23,816 nucleotides of DNA from FW021-bin31 sp964478125 (GCA_964478125.1 CAYZGR010000048.1:1-23816), one strand, 5' to 3'. Counted from the stretch's first letter, positions 15,898-23,816 are shown. Numbers and translations: made by a program. The notes: generated by a model not told the origin, from the letters alone.

Positions 15898-16782
15898 ATG
15901 AAACCGATATTACAGAAGGTTCATGGGCCGGTAGAAGGTCGGTTGTCTGTTATTGAAAGAACAGAGCGCTATTTTACCAATGTTTTTCATTTTCATAAAG
16001 AATGCGAGCTGGTTTATGTGGTAGAAAGCCATGGAAAGCGGATTATTGGTGATCATATTGCTCCTTTTGACAGGGGAGATATCGTTTTTGTCGGGGCTGA
16101 TCTGCCCCATGTATGGCATAATGATCCCGTATATTTTGAGGCAAATCCACAACTGCAGGCCCGCTCTATCGTGGCGTATTTCAGACAAGATATCTTCGGG
16201 ACTTCTTTCTTTACTCTGGAAGAAACCCGAAGGCTTGCCGACTTTTTTGAACGGGCAAAAAGGGGGATTTCGGTCTATGGTAAAACAAAACAGAAAATTG
16301 CGAGACAAATGAAACTACTGATCCGGAAAAAGGAGCTGGATCGCATCATCGGGTTGTTGCATATCTTGAAGATCTTTTCCGAGACAGAAGAGTACCATTA
16401 CCTGGCGGGGATTGGATATTCCAACACCTATCATCCAAAGGATAACCATAAAATAGACCAGGTTTTTCGATTTATGCTGGACCATTACCATCGTCATATT
16501 ACACTGGAGGAAGCGGCGGCCATTGCACGGCTCACTCCACAATCCTTTTGCCGGTTCTTTAAACGGCGTACCCAAAAGTCGTTTATCCACTTCCTGAATG
16601 AGATACGCGTGAGACAGGTATGTAAAAAGTTGGCGGAAGAAGAATGGAGTATTTCAGAAATTGCTTATTCTTGCGGCTTTTCTAACCTTTCCAATTTTAA
16701 CCGCTTTTTTAAGTTATTTACAGGTAAAACCCCAAGCGATTATCAGCAGGAAGTTAGATTGGATGAACAAAAAGAAGTTTAG
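15898..16782 (+). CDS. AraC-family transcriptional regulator
   Basis: A 294-residue regulator with an N-terminal cupin-like sensor domain (about residues 1-150; the FHFHKECELVYV strand and GDIVFVGADLPHVWHND metal/ligand-type motif are visible) and a C-terminal double helix-turn-helix domain (about 190-285). The DNA-binding part shows the AraC pattern: ITLEEAAAIARLTPQSFCRFFKR, then ISEIAYSCGFSNLSNFNRFFK and the final F-x-G-x-T-P-S-D-Y-Q. In this family the sensor commonly responds to sugars or small aromatics; the inducer here is unknown. The gene lies 20 bases before the MutS-like gene in the same direction, so the two may be co-transcribed, but there is no obvious functional link. The divergent Yip1 gene is a possible target. 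Confidence 0.93.
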   Translation: MKPILQKVHGPVEGRLSVIERTERYFTNVFHFHKECELVYVVESHGKRIIGDHIAPFDRGDIVFVGADLPHVWHNDPVYFEANPQLQARSIVAYFRQDIFGTSFFTLEETRRLADFFERAKRGISVYGKTKQKIARQMKLLIRKKELDRIIGLLHILKIFSETEEYHYLAGIGYSNTYHPKDNHKIDQVFRFMLDHYHRHITLEEAAAIARLTPQSFCRFFKRRTQKSFIHFLNEIRVRQVCKKLAEEEWSISEIAYSCGFSNLSNFNRFFKLFTGKTPSDYQQEVRLDEQKEV

Positions 16783-16802
16783 ACCGGTTTTATTTAAAAA
16801 TT

Positions 16803-18593
16803 ATGAATACAGACCAGTTTTATCGTTCCCGTTTGAAAGAATTGCATCGGCAGCGGGAGCATCATAAAAAGAAGCGAAAAAGATTAGGGCTGATGCGTCT
16901 GATCACTTTCCTGGCTGCCATCCTTCTTTTCTTTATCCTTCTTGAAATAAGCACGATCGGAGCAATCGGGGCTGCCGCTGTATTTTTAACGGCTTTTTTG
17001 GCGACGACCCTCACAGATATCAGGAATCTGAAAGAATTGCAGTTTATTGAACAACTGATCCATATTAATGAGGAAGAAATAGGAGCCCTCAATGGGAATT
17101 TTGAACCCTTTGAAGACGGAGCGATCTTTAAAGATGCGGCACATCCGTATACAGAAGATCTGGACATTTTTGGAAAACACAGCCTTTTTCAAATGATTAA
17201 CCGCACGACGACCACGCTTTCCGCGAAGTTGCTTGCGGAATGGTTGAGATCAGCGGCTTCCCATGAGGTGATCTTGCAGAGACAAAGTGCAGTCCAGGCC
17301 CTGGCCCCGGAAGTGAGATGGAGACAGGAATTGCAGGCTGCCGGGCGGCATAAAAATATTCACCGTTCTGATTTTCAACAAATCAGGATATGGGGAGACA
17401 GCACGCCACCGGCCGAACCTATCCGGAAATGGTCCTTTATCACGACTACAGCCTTACTCCTGACCACGCTGTTCCTCGTATTGGCTGCGACAGGTATTTT
17501 ATCCTGGCAGGTACTATGGATATCCCTGATAGTACATTCGTGGGCGGTCTGGAGGATCGGGAAAATTATAAGTCCGCACTATCATTTGCTTTCGCATACC
17601 ATTCCAGCCCTTACCGCTTTTGAGCAGCGCCTTTCGATGATCACGACCAAGGGGTTTGAAGATGCCCGGCTGGTATCCTTGCAAAAGGAATGCTTTTATG
17701 AAGCGCAACCTGCTTCACAATTTATTGAAAAATTAAAAAAGATTCTTGGCAGATTTGATTTGCGCCATAATCCCCTGGTTCATTTCCCGCTTAATCTGAT
17801 GTTCTTTTGGGATTGGCATCAATACAGGCAGTTGTTTCATTTGCACCGGCAGATACATGGAAAAATATCCCATTGGATTGCAGCGTTTTCTGAAATGGAG
17901 GCCCTCAGCTCCTTAGCGAATTTATCTTTTAACAACCCGGACTGGTGTTTTCCCCTGATTAAAGCGTCCTATTTCACTTTCAGGAGCAGGGAATTGGGCC
18001 ATCCGCTGATCCGGGAGAAAAAACGGGTTTGTAATGATGTCGCGTTGCATGGGCAGGGTAAGATGATGTTGATAACCGGATCTAATATGGCTGGGAAAAG
18101 TACCTTTCTCCGGACCGTTGGCGTGAATGTTGTACTGGCAATGGCGGGAGCGCCGGTATGTGCAAAGTATATGGAGGTATCCATAGTGAATGTGATCAGT
18201 AGTATGCGGATCGCCGACAATCTGGAAGAGAATATTTCCACTTTTTATGCCGAACTGAAAAAGCTGGAATGTATTATTAAAAGATCGAAAAAACATGAAA
18301 ATAACCTGCTGCTGCTCGATGAGATTTTAAGAGGAACCAATTCCAATGACCGGCATACGGGATCCCGCGCGCTCATCAGACAATTGCTGCAGGAAGATGC
18401 GGTGGGCATTTTGGCAACCCATGACCTGGCACTTACGGACATGGCTGCGCAATACCCCCGGGGAGTAATCAATTATTATTTTGATGTACAGGTTCGGGAA
18501 GAGAAGTTGTTTTTTGACTATCAGTTGAAGACTGGGGTCTGTACCAGCATGAATGCTTCTTTGCTTATGCGTAAAATAGGGATTGATGTCTAA
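16803..18593 (+). CDS. Membrane-anchored MutS-like ATPase
   Basis: A 596-residue protein with a MutS-type ATPase domain at the C-terminus but predicted membrane helices at about 31-48, 52-70, 211-231 and 234-250. The MutS lever/core begins near residue 118 (DLDIFGKHSLFQMINRTTTT) and is split by the second helical pair. Walker A is G426-S-N-M-A-G-K-S-T434, Walker B is LLLLDE near 503-508 (then ILRGTN), and the ABC-type switch His is in A-T-H-D. The mismatch-recognition domain I (F-x-E) and domain II are absent. It is therefore not a repair MutS1; it resembles the MutS-related, membrane-bound proteins seen in Bacteroidota, whose role is unproven. A Smr endonuclease domain typical of MutS2 is also lacking. 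The gene follows an AraC regulator by 20 bases. DNA-linked functions at the membrane, such as recombination or uptake, are speculation. Confidence 0.88.
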   Translation: MNTDQFYRSRLKELHRQREHHKKKRKRLGLMRLITFLAAILLFFILLEISTIGAIGAAAVFLTAFLATTLTDIRNLKELQFIEQLIHINEEEIGALNGNFEPFEDGAIFKDAAHPYTEDLDIFGKHSLFQMINRTTTTLSAKLLAEWLRSAASHEVILQRQSAVQALAPEVRWRQELQAAGRHKNIHRSDFQQIRIWGDSTPPAEPIRKWSFITTTALLLTTLFLVLAATGILSWQVLWISLIVHSWAVWRIGKIISPHYHLLSHTIPALTAFEQRLSMITTKGFEDARLVSLQKECFYEAQPASQFIEKLKKILGRFDLRHNPLVHFPLNLMFFWDWHQYRQLFHLHRQIHGKISHWIAAFSEMEALSSLANLSFNNPDWCFPLIKASYFTFRSRELGHPLIREKKRVCNDVALHGQGKMMLITGSNMAGKSTFLRTVGVNVVLAMAGAPVCAKYMEVSIVNVISSMRIADNLEENISTFYAELKKLECIIKRSKKHENNLLLLDEILRGTNSNDRHTGSRALIRQLLQEDAVGILATHDLALTDMAAQYPRGVINYYFDVQVREEKLFFDYQLKTGVCTSMNASLLMRKIGIDV

Positions 18594-18626
18594 TTTTTTG
18601 TTAAATTGAAACCGCTTGTAAAAGAG

Positions 18627-18660
18627 TTGACAGGCTAGTTCGTATTTAAAGTTACATTTG
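18627..18660 (+). promoter_or_regulatory. prc: Putative promoter for the Prc-type protease gene
   Basis: TTG at 18627-18629 and TACATTTG at 18653-18660, 23 bases apart, fit the Bacteroidota promoter pattern. A transcript would start near 18667 and have a leader of about 70 bases before the ATG at 18736. The 142-base gap after the MutS-like gene contains no hairpin terminator that I can see. Confidence 0.5.
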
Positions 18661-18735
18661 CTGTGCCCTTTTGTTGTAATTTGGGCGCGCCCTCTGGTTA
18701 TAGACCGGAGCGTCTTGAGAATTAAAAACCATATA

Positions 18736-20916
18736 ATGAAACTTAAATTTGTTATTCCCTCTGTTTTGGTCGTGGTTGCTGCCGGGATACTTGCTTTTGA
18801 GAGTTATAGTAAAAATCATATTGCGTCTGATTCTACAAATAAACAACAGGTTATTGCCGATATTGTAGGGCAGGTGCTTGAAAAATTCCACTATTCTCCC
18901 AAAAAGATTAACGATGATTTTTCAAAAGAAGTATTTCATAAGTACTTGAAAGATCTGGATAATGAGAAAAAGTTTTTTTTCAGATCAGACATAAACTATT
19001 TAAAGAAATATGAAACGACTATTGACGATGAGATCAACGGGAAGCAGCCCCTCCTGTTTTACCGCGAGGCGGATTCTATCTTGAATTTACGAATGACGTC
19101 GGCAAAAGAACTTTACCCGCTTTTATTATCAAAACCTTTTGACTTTACCCTGGAGGACAGTATCCAGTTGGATCGCAGTAAATTGGATTATCCTGTTGAT
19201 AAGCAAGATCGTAAGGCCGTATGGGAGAAGATGTTGAAGTACAGGACCATGAACAAACTTATGGATCTGAAGGAGTCGCGTTCTAAAGCCGTAGATACGG
19301 CTTCGATAAAAAAGAAGGATGACAAAGCCCTGGAGGCGGAAGCCAGGGAGGATATTCAAAAAACGTATGATCTGTATTTCAAGCGGATGCATTCTCATTT
19401 TACCAATGAGGAACGATTCAGTGATTTTCTGAATACAGTGGCCGGCTGCATGGATCCTCACACCAATTATTTTTCTCCTAAAGATCGCCGCTATTTTGAT
19501 GAACAAATGTCCGGTACCTTTTACGGGATAGGCGCTTTACTGACCCAGGCGGATTATAACGTGAAAATTGAAAGTATTGTTACCGGAGGGCCCGCCTGGA
19601 AACAAGGGGAACTGAAGGCCGGGGATATTATACTAAAAGTGGGGCAGGGAGAAGAAAAGCCTATAGACATGACGGGATATACTACAGAAGATGCAGTAAA
19701 GATCATCCGTGGTAAAAAAGGAACCGTGGTAAAATTGACTGTCAGGCATTTAGACGGGACCATTCAAACCATCCCGATCACTCGTGATGAGGTGAAAATT
19801 GAAGCTACCTTTGCACATTCCTATGTAATTAATAAGGAGGGGCACAAGATTGGATTTATCGTTTTACCCGAATTTTATTTTAATTCCAAGCAAAGGACCG
19901 GTCCCGGAAGTAGCGCTTTTGATGTACATCAGGAGATCAAAAAGCTTAAGGCACAAAGTGTGGACGGGATTATTTTGGACCTGCGTCTGAATGGAGGCGG
20001 ATCTTTGGGAGACGCTATTGACATGGCCGGACTTTTTATTCCGAAGGGACCCATTCTTCAGGTCCGTGATAGAAGCGGCAATATAGCAGTGCTAAAGGAC
20101 CATGACCCGGATGTAGCTTATTCAGGCCCTTTGGCTATTATGGTGAATGAATACAGCGCTTCGGCCTCTGAGATCCTGTCGGCTGCCATGCAGGATTATA
20201 AAAGGGCGGTCATTATCGGTAGTAAAACTACTTTTGGGAAAGGAACGGTACAGCGTATGATCCAGCTTTCGGACCTCCTTTCCCAAAATCAGAAAGAGGT
20301 TTTTGGCCCCTTGGGGGCATTGAAACTGACTATCCAGAAATTTTATAGAATCAGCGGCGGCTCTACCCAGCTTAAGGGGGTATCATCAGATATTGTACTG
20401 CCGGATCCTTATTACAGCATAGGGGAGCGTAAAAGTAAAGATGCGCTTCCCTGGGACCATATCAGGAAGGCGGATTATACCACCTGGAGCAATCCTGTGA
20501 ATGTACCCTATCTCAAGGAGAAAAGCGCTCAGAGGCTGGCCCGTTCAGAAGTGTTCTCTTTAATTAAGAAGAACATCGGTATTATTAAACATATTGATGA
20601 TGAAAAGAAGGTGCCTCTTAAGCTTGAAGCATACAAGGCATTGCAAGATTCCAACTCACATGCTTTAAAACGGGTGAACAAATTGGATAAAATGGAATCC
20701 CCATTAGATTTGGCCAATCTGAAAGAGGATCTGGCTGATATTAATAAGGATTCTGTTCTGGCTAAGAGGAACCGGGATATGCTCAAAGCCTATAAAACCG
20801 ACCCTTATCTTCATGAGGCTGTGAATGTAATGAATGATATGATCGCAGAACCCCGGCTGGAAAGCCATAAATTGACCAAGGCGAAGACGACAGATCAGGA
20901 TAGCCAGGAAAATTGA
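18736..20916 (+). CDS. prc: Prc/Tsp-type C-terminal processing peptidase (S41)
   Basis: A 726-residue periplasmic serine protease that degrades proteins with apolar C-terminal tails. It has an N-terminal membrane anchor or signal (about residues 4-22), the helical Prc N-terminal domain, a PDZ domain near 240-310 (GIGALLTQADYNVKIESIVTGGPA start), the S41 catalytic core and a C-terminal Prc domain. The dyad is Ser476 in Y-S-A-S-A-S-E and Lys502 in F-G-K-G-T-V-Q; the loop between them is one residue longer than in E. coli Prc, where the Ser-Lys distance is 25. ATG 18736 is chosen: a longer frame opening at 18658 adds unlikely residues, and the promoter-like element covers that part. The last 22 bases overlap the convergent OsmC gene. 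In Gram-negative bacteria Prc often trims lipoproteins or peptidoglycan hydrolases; the substrate here is unknown. Confidence 0.95.
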   Translation: MKLKFVIPSVLVVVAAGILAFESYSKNHIASDSTNKQQVIADIVGQVLEKFHYSPKKINDDFSKEVFHKYLKDLDNEKKFFFRSDINYLKKYETTIDDEINGKQPLLFYREADSILNLRMTSAKELYPLLLSKPFDFTLEDSIQLDRSKLDYPVDKQDRKAVWEKMLKYRTMNKLMDLKESRSKAVDTASIKKKDDKALEAEAREDIQKTYDLYFKRMHSHFTNEERFSDFLNTVAGCMDPHTNYFSPKDRRYFDEQMSGTFYGIGALLTQADYNVKIESIVTGGPAWKQGELKAGDIILKVGQGEEKPIDMTGYTTEDAVKIIRGKKGTVVKLTVRHLDGTIQTIPITRDEVKIEATFAHSYVINKEGHKIGFIVLPEFYFNSKQRTGPGSSAFDVHQEIKKLKAQSVDGIILDLRLNGGGSLGDAIDMAGLFIPKGPILQVRDRSGNIAVLKDHDPDVAYSGPLAIMVNEYSASASEILSAAMQDYKRAVIIGSKTTFGKGTVQRMIQLSDLLSQNQKEVFGPLGALKLTIQKFYRISGGSTQLKGVSSDIVLPDPYYSIGERKSKDALPWDHIRKADYTTWSNPVNVPYLKEKSAQRLARSEVFSLIKKNIGIIKHIDDEKKVPLKLEAYKALQDSNSHALKRVNKLDKMESPLDLANLKEDLADINKDSVLAKRNRDMLKAYKTDPYLHEAVNVMNDMIAEPRLESHKLTKAKTTDQDSQEN

Positions 20917-21305
20917 ATATTTTGGTAAATATCCGGATGGAGGCTCTTGGCTACAGGGCAGCTGCGCGCCCATTTTTCCAGAAGCTCCCGATCATGGGGA
21001 GCCGAAGGCGCGGTATCGGGAAAGCGGACGGCCACCTTGATTTCCGATATGCGGCGCGGGTTTGCGGCCATTATCTTTTCGATGTCTATTTCGGTACCTT
21101 CCAGTTGCCAGCCCCTGTCCCTGGCCTTAATTCCCATGATGGTCATCATGCAGGAACCGAGTGCAGTGGCTACCAGATCTGTAGGGGAAAATTTTTCCCC
21201 TTTGCCGTTATTGTCAGTGGGAGCATCTGTTTGTATGGTGGTTTGAGATTTTAAATGAGTGGCTTCCGTTCTTAAGTTGCCGGAATAAGTTATTTTTGAG
21301 GTCAT
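20895..21305 (-). CDS. OsmC/Ohr-family peroxide-reducing protein
   Basis: A 136-residue OsmC-fold protein expected to reduce organic hydroperoxides with a Cys pair. Cys52 lies in the helix motif ALGSCMMT and Cys116 in A-R-S-C-P-V-A-K-S; the spacing and contexts are those of the OsmC-like subfamily. The typical swapped-dimer start (ITYSGNLRTEATH) and the FSPTDLVATALG block are present. It is translated from the minus strand and its 3' end overlaps the prc-like gene by 22 bases, so the two transcripts are antisense at their ends. Upstream it faces the outer-membrane protein gene across a 53-base divergent region with a palindrome. Distinction from Ohr proper is not certain. Confidence 0.92.
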   Translation of the reverse strand: MTSKITYSGNLRTEATHLKSQTTIQTDAPTDNNGKGEKFSPTDLVATALGSCMMTIMGIKARDRGWQLEGTEIDIEKIMAANPRRISEIKVAVRFPDTAPSAPHDRELLEKWARSCPVAKSLHPDIYQNIQFSWLS

Positions 21306-21311
21306 AATATA

Positions 21312-21331
21312 TAAATTTGCGTAAATTTACG
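21312..21331. promoter_or_regulatory. Divergent regulatory region with 12-base palindrome
   Basis: Between the OsmC gene and the barrel-protein gene lie TAAATTTG at 21312-21319, a match to the -7 element on the plus strand, and a perfect 12-base palindrome CGTAAATTTACG at 21320-21331. The -33 partner is not clear: TTTG at 21295 leaves only 13 bases. The palindrome may be an operator for one or both genes, but AT-rich palindromes this short occur by chance. Confidence 0.35.
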
Positions 21332-21358
21332 TTACTATTTGTAATAAATCCCTTTATT

Positions 21359-22174
21359 GTGAAACGATTCTTAATCACCATACTTTTAATAAATCTAGCC
21401 CATATCGCTTTTTCCCAGGATCGTTCAAATCAGCAGGATATCAAAAGGATCAGGCCTTCACAGGTACCCGAATTTAATTATGAAAATACGGATCCCTATA
21501 AGCATGAATTTGATGTGGGGGGGCGGCTCAATACCAATGGATGGAGCGTTTATCTCGAACTGGAGAAGCAGCATAATGAAAAGATACGAAACCTATACCA
21601 GTTTGAGGTGGGAGAGATCAAGCATCCGAAAGAAGATAAAAGATCCCGTACGCAAATTTCTCAGGGGCCATGGGGGCCTTATTATTCTAATGCCCGTCCT
21701 TATGTTTACGGGAAACGAAATGTCTTTTATCAGATAAAGCTGGGCTATGGGCAACGTCGTACTATTGGCGGCAAAGGGACTAAAAACGGAGTAGAGGTTT
21801 CGGCTATTTATATGGGGGGCATTTCAATAGGTTTAATAAAACCTTATTACCTTGAATTAGTTGATTCTACAGGCAGTGATGTCTTTTATGCCAAATATTC
21901 TCCTGATAATGAAATAGACTTTTTGGATCCGAACAATATTCTGGCAGGTGGCGGATTTAAGAGGGGCTGGAACGAAGTGGTGTTTGATCCCGGTCTATAC
22001 GCCCGCCTGGGCATGCGCTTTGACTGGGCAGAATTCAACCGGTTCGTAAGTGCGGTCGAAGTGGGTCTTTCAGGTTCTTTTTATGCTAAGGAGGTACAGA
22101 TCATGGTAAACAACCCGGGTTCTAAATTCTTTTACGGCGCCTATGTGAGTTTACTTTTTGGCAAACGCTGGTAG
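21359..22174 (+). CDS. Outer-membrane beta-barrel-type protein, GTG start
   Basis: A secreted protein of 271 residues when read from GTG 21359, which places a standard signal peptide at the front (MKRFLITILLINLAHIAFSQ, cut after S-Q region near residue 20). The frame extends upstream to TTG 21317 but without a better start, and no ATG is available. The mature part is rich in alternating aromatic/hydrophobic and polar residues consistent with beta strands (GWSVYLELEKQ, VFYQIKLGYGQRR, SAIYMGGISIGL, GLYARLGMRFDW, FFYGAYVSLLFGKRW). It ends in an aromatic residue, as most outer-membrane barrels do. I do not recognise a named family. The gene lies 60 bases upstream of lipA in the same direction. 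Its ligand and role are unknown. Confidence 0.75.
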   Translation: MKRFLITILLINLAHIAFSQDRSNQQDIKRIRPSQVPEFNYENTDPYKHEFDVGGRLNTNGWSVYLELEKQHNEKIRNLYQFEVGEIKHPKEDKRSRTQISQGPWGPYYSNARPYVYGKRNVFYQIKLGYGQRRTIGGKGTKNGVEVSAIYMGGISIGLIKPYYLELVDSTGSDVFYAKYSPDNEIDFLDPNNILAGGGFKRGWNEVVFDPGLYARLGMRFDWAEFNRFVSAVEVGLSGSFYAKEVQIMVNNPGSKFFYGAYVSLLFGKRW

Positions 22175-22186
22175 GTCGGTAAGCGC

Positions 22187-22218
22187 TTTGGTACTGCGTA
22201 CATATTGCTATACTTTTG
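22187..22218 (+). promoter_or_regulatory. lipA: Putative promoter for lipA
   Basis: TTTG at 22187-22190 and TACTTTTG at 22211-22218, 20 bases apart, match the Bacteroidota consensus closely. The -7 element ends 16 bases before the ATG at 22235, so the leader would be only about ten bases. It also means lipA need not depend on the barrel-protein promoter. Confidence 0.6.
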
Positions 22219-22234
22219 TAGAAAATTATTTGTA

Positions 22235-23158
22235 ATGAGTTGTACAGTAACTATTGATAAAGATACTCCAACCCCTGCAACACGGACAAAAAAACCGGAT
22301 TGGTTACGCGTTCGCCTGCCTACGGGTGAGAAATACCGGAATTTACGACATATAGTAGACGATCATAAACTCCATACCATTTGCCAGAGTGGAAATTGCC
22401 CCAACATGGGCGAATGCTGGGGAGCAGGTACCGCAACTTTTATGATATTGGGAAATACCTGTACCCGAAGTTGCGGTTTTTGTGCGGTGGCCACCGGCCG
22501 GCCGGATCCTATAGATTGGGGAGAACCCAAAAGAGTAGCCGAAGCGATACAGTTAATGGGTGTGAAACATGCTGTTCTTACGTCGGTAGACCGTGATGAA
22601 CTGAAAGATGGCGGCTCTGTTTTATGGGCAAATACGGTACGGGCGGTGCGGAATCTGAACCCCGGGACAACACTGGAAACCTTGATCCCGGATTTTAAAG
22701 GGATTAAAGAGAATATCCAGAGGATAGTGGAAGTGGCTCCTGAGGTGGTTTCTCATAATGTGGAAACGGTGGAGCGATTGACGCGGAAGGTGCGTATTCA
22801 GGCAAAATATCGCAGGAGCCTGGAAGTGATCCGCTATTTGAAAGAAAAGGGCATGCGTACCAAAAGCGGGATCATGCTGGGATTGGGAGAAGAAAAAGGA
22901 GAAGTGGTAGCGGCTATGCAGGATTTATATGACAATGGTTGTGACGTGGTCACGTTAGGGCAATATCTGCAACCTACACCCCGCCATCTCTCGGTTGAGC
23001 GCTTTATTACACCGGCTGAATTTGCCGAATACAAGGGAATAGGCTACAAAATAGGTTTTGATTTTGTTGAAAGCGGTCCCCTGGTCCGTTCTTCTTATCA
23101 TGCAGAGCGCCATATCCATAGCGGCAGAGCGGCCTACTTTAAGAGCCTTCGGAATTAA
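22235..23158 (+). CDS. lipA: Lipoyl synthase LipA
   Basis: LipA is a radical-SAM enzyme that inserts two sulfur atoms into octanoyl groups on lipoyl-dependent carrier proteins. The 307-residue protein has both iron-sulfur clusters: the auxiliary one from Cys50, Cys55 and Cys61 (C-x4-C-x5-C) and the radical-SAM one from Cys76, Cys80 and Cys83 (C-T-R-S-C-G-F-C). The late R-S-S-Y-H-A motif, whose Ser ligates the auxiliary cluster, is present, as are E-T-L-I-P-D and T-K-S-G-I-M-L-G-L-G-E. The frame extends upstream to TTG 22205, but ATG 22235 gives a normal N-terminus and follows the promoter-like element. lipB is not in the window. The gap of 237 bases to the next gene (23159-23395) holds no gene I can support. 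Confidence 0.98.
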   Translation: MSCTVTIDKDTPTPATRTKKPDWLRVRLPTGEKYRNLRHIVDDHKLHTICQSGNCPNMGECWGAGTATFMILGNTCTRSCGFCAVATGRPDPIDWGEPKRVAEAIQLMGVKHAVLTSVDRDELKDGGSVLWANTVRAVRNLNPGTTLETLIPDFKGIKENIQRIVEVAPEVVSHNVETVERLTRKVRIQAKYRRSLEVIRYLKEKGMRTKSGIMLGLGEEKGEVVAAMQDLYDNGCDVVTLGQYLQPTPRHLSVERFITPAEFAEYKGIGYKIGFDFVESGPLVRSSYHAERHIHSGRAAYFKSLRN

Positions 23159-23395
23159 ATCGTCGTTTGAGAACAGCGGAGTTATTAAACCGGAAGTAAT
23201 AGTTTGTAACCGTAGCAAGAAAATAAGTTGTGTCATGCAAAAGCCCTACCGATGCCTGAAACACATCATCCATCCCATTTGAACCGGCCCTTTCAAGTTT
23301 TTTTTATTTCAAGCCTCCTTTATAATTGTATCTTAAAAAAATCAGCATTATCAACATCCTCCTTTCTATATTTAATCAAATAATAGTAGAAAATA

Positions 23396-23816
23396 ATGAA
23401 ACTATACAAAGTGGATCAGGGAATTCTTTTGGAAAAAGGAGATGATTACTTCTTCATTCATGATTCATGGGATTCGCTGGTCAACAATGTGCATTTATTT
23501 AAGATACTATCCGATCGATCTTCCTCTTATGCGTCTTTATCAAAAGAGGAAGCTTTGGATCTGATCGGCTCATCGCTTCTTCCTCCTATAGGAAGCCAGG
23601 AAGTATGGGCGGCAGGAGTTACTTATTTACAGAGCCGTGATGCCCGTATGGAAGAAGCCAAGGCGGCAGGGGGAGGCGACTTTTATGATAAGGTATATGA
23701 TGCGGAGCGCCCGGAGTTGTTTTTTAAGGCCTTGCCGCATCGGGTGGCGGGGCCGGGACAGGCGGTATATATACGTGAAGACTCAACCTGGAATGTCCCT
23801 GAGCCGGAATTGACCC
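23396..23816 (+). CDS. Fumarylacetoacetate-hydrolase-family protein, 3'-truncated
   Basis: The first 140 residues of a FAH-family protein run off the window end. ATG 23396 opens with MKLYKVDQGILLE, a natural start. The FAH-fold begins near residue 68 with V-W-A-A-G-V-T-Y, followed by S-R-D-A-R-M-E-E-A and D-K-V-Y-D-A-E-R-P-E-L-F-F-K-A. This block is close to 2-dehydro-3-deoxy-D-arabinonate dehydratase and related sugar-acid enzymes, in contrast to the classical fumarylacetoacetase. A metal-dependent dehydratase or hydrolase on a 2-keto-3-deoxy acid is therefore the best guess. The metal-binding E-x-E of the core is expected just past the P-E-P-E seen at the window end. Nothing in the window connects it to a pathway. 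The 237-base upstream gap has a TATAATTG (near 23320) that only partly fits the -7 consensus. Confidence 0.85.
   Translation, partial: MKLYKVDQGILLEKGDDYFFIHDSWDSLVNNVHLFKILSDRSSSYASLSKEEALDLIGSSLLPPIGSQEVWAAGVTYLQSRDARMEEAKAAGGGDFYDKVYDAERPELFFKALPHRVAGPGQAVYIREDSTWNVPEPELT

Noticed and set aside
23291..23313. Direct repeat TTTCAAG around a T-tract after lipA
   Set aside because: Two 7-base copies in the same direction in AT-rich sequence; they form no stem, and chance is the simplest explanation.
23159..23395. Short ORFs in the gap between lipA and the FAH-family gene
   Set aside because: They overlap lipA out of frame or are antisense, have no family features, and the gap is better read as non-coding.
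1..23816. Defence island, prophage, integron, insertion sequence or CRISPR array
   Set aside because: No transposase, integrase, terminal inverted repeats, regularly spaced repeats or nuclease/effector cassette was seen; genes look like stable core and accessory chromosome content.

Overview
This 23.8 kb window looks like ordinary chromosome from a Bacteroidota bacterium, most likely a Chitinophagaceae-type organism. The pointers are several lipoprotein signal peptides ending in Cys, almost no Shine-Dalgarno sequences, promoter-like elements of the Bacteroidota form (TTG/TTTG, about 20 bases, TAnnTTTG), an outer-membrane-type barrel protein ending in Trp next to lipA, and gene families common in that phylum (PafA-type phosphatase, NUDIX-domain sugar regulators, PstS-like lipoprotein plus TPR protein). 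The placement is inference; no rRNA or tRNA gene is present to fix it.

Layout. 1-4218: the end of a PafA-like alkaline phosphatase, a 369-base gap holding a possible gene remnant, a cytoplasmic GH13 glycosidase, and a NUDIX-fold winged-helix regulator whose NUDIX box has lost its catalytic glutamates. 4273-6804 (minus strand): two tandem serpin lipoproteins, evidently duplicates, with different reactive loops. 6907-8687: a short-chain dehydrogenase resembling dihydropteridine reductase, facing a two-gene minus-strand operon (SanA/DUF218 protein and low-molecular-weight tyrosine phosphatase). 8928-12037: an apparent operon of a small membrane protein, a PstS-like phosphate-binding-type lipoprotein and a 606-residue TPR protein, closed by a clear Rho-independent terminator.

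12119-15176: tsaD, a DinB/DUF1572 protein, a small lipoprotein and an alpha-oxoamine-synthase-like PLP enzyme, all on the plus strand and closely packed. 15173-15766: a Yip1 membrane protein on the minus strand. 15898-18593: an AraC-type regulator and a membrane-anchored MutS-like ATPase. 18736-23158: a Prc/Tsp-type C-terminal processing protease, an OsmC protein (minus), an outer-membrane barrel protein and lipA. The window ends inside a fumarylacetoacetate-hydrolase-family gene.

I see no phage, insertion sequence, CRISPR array, defence island or other cassette that would make a wholly new system. The features most worth a second look are the paired serpins, the membrane-bound MutS relative without mismatch-recognition domains, the PstS-like/TPR locus without a transporter, the tsaD promoter that would give a nearly leaderless mRNA and overlaps the upstream terminator, and a possible decayed gene after pafA.
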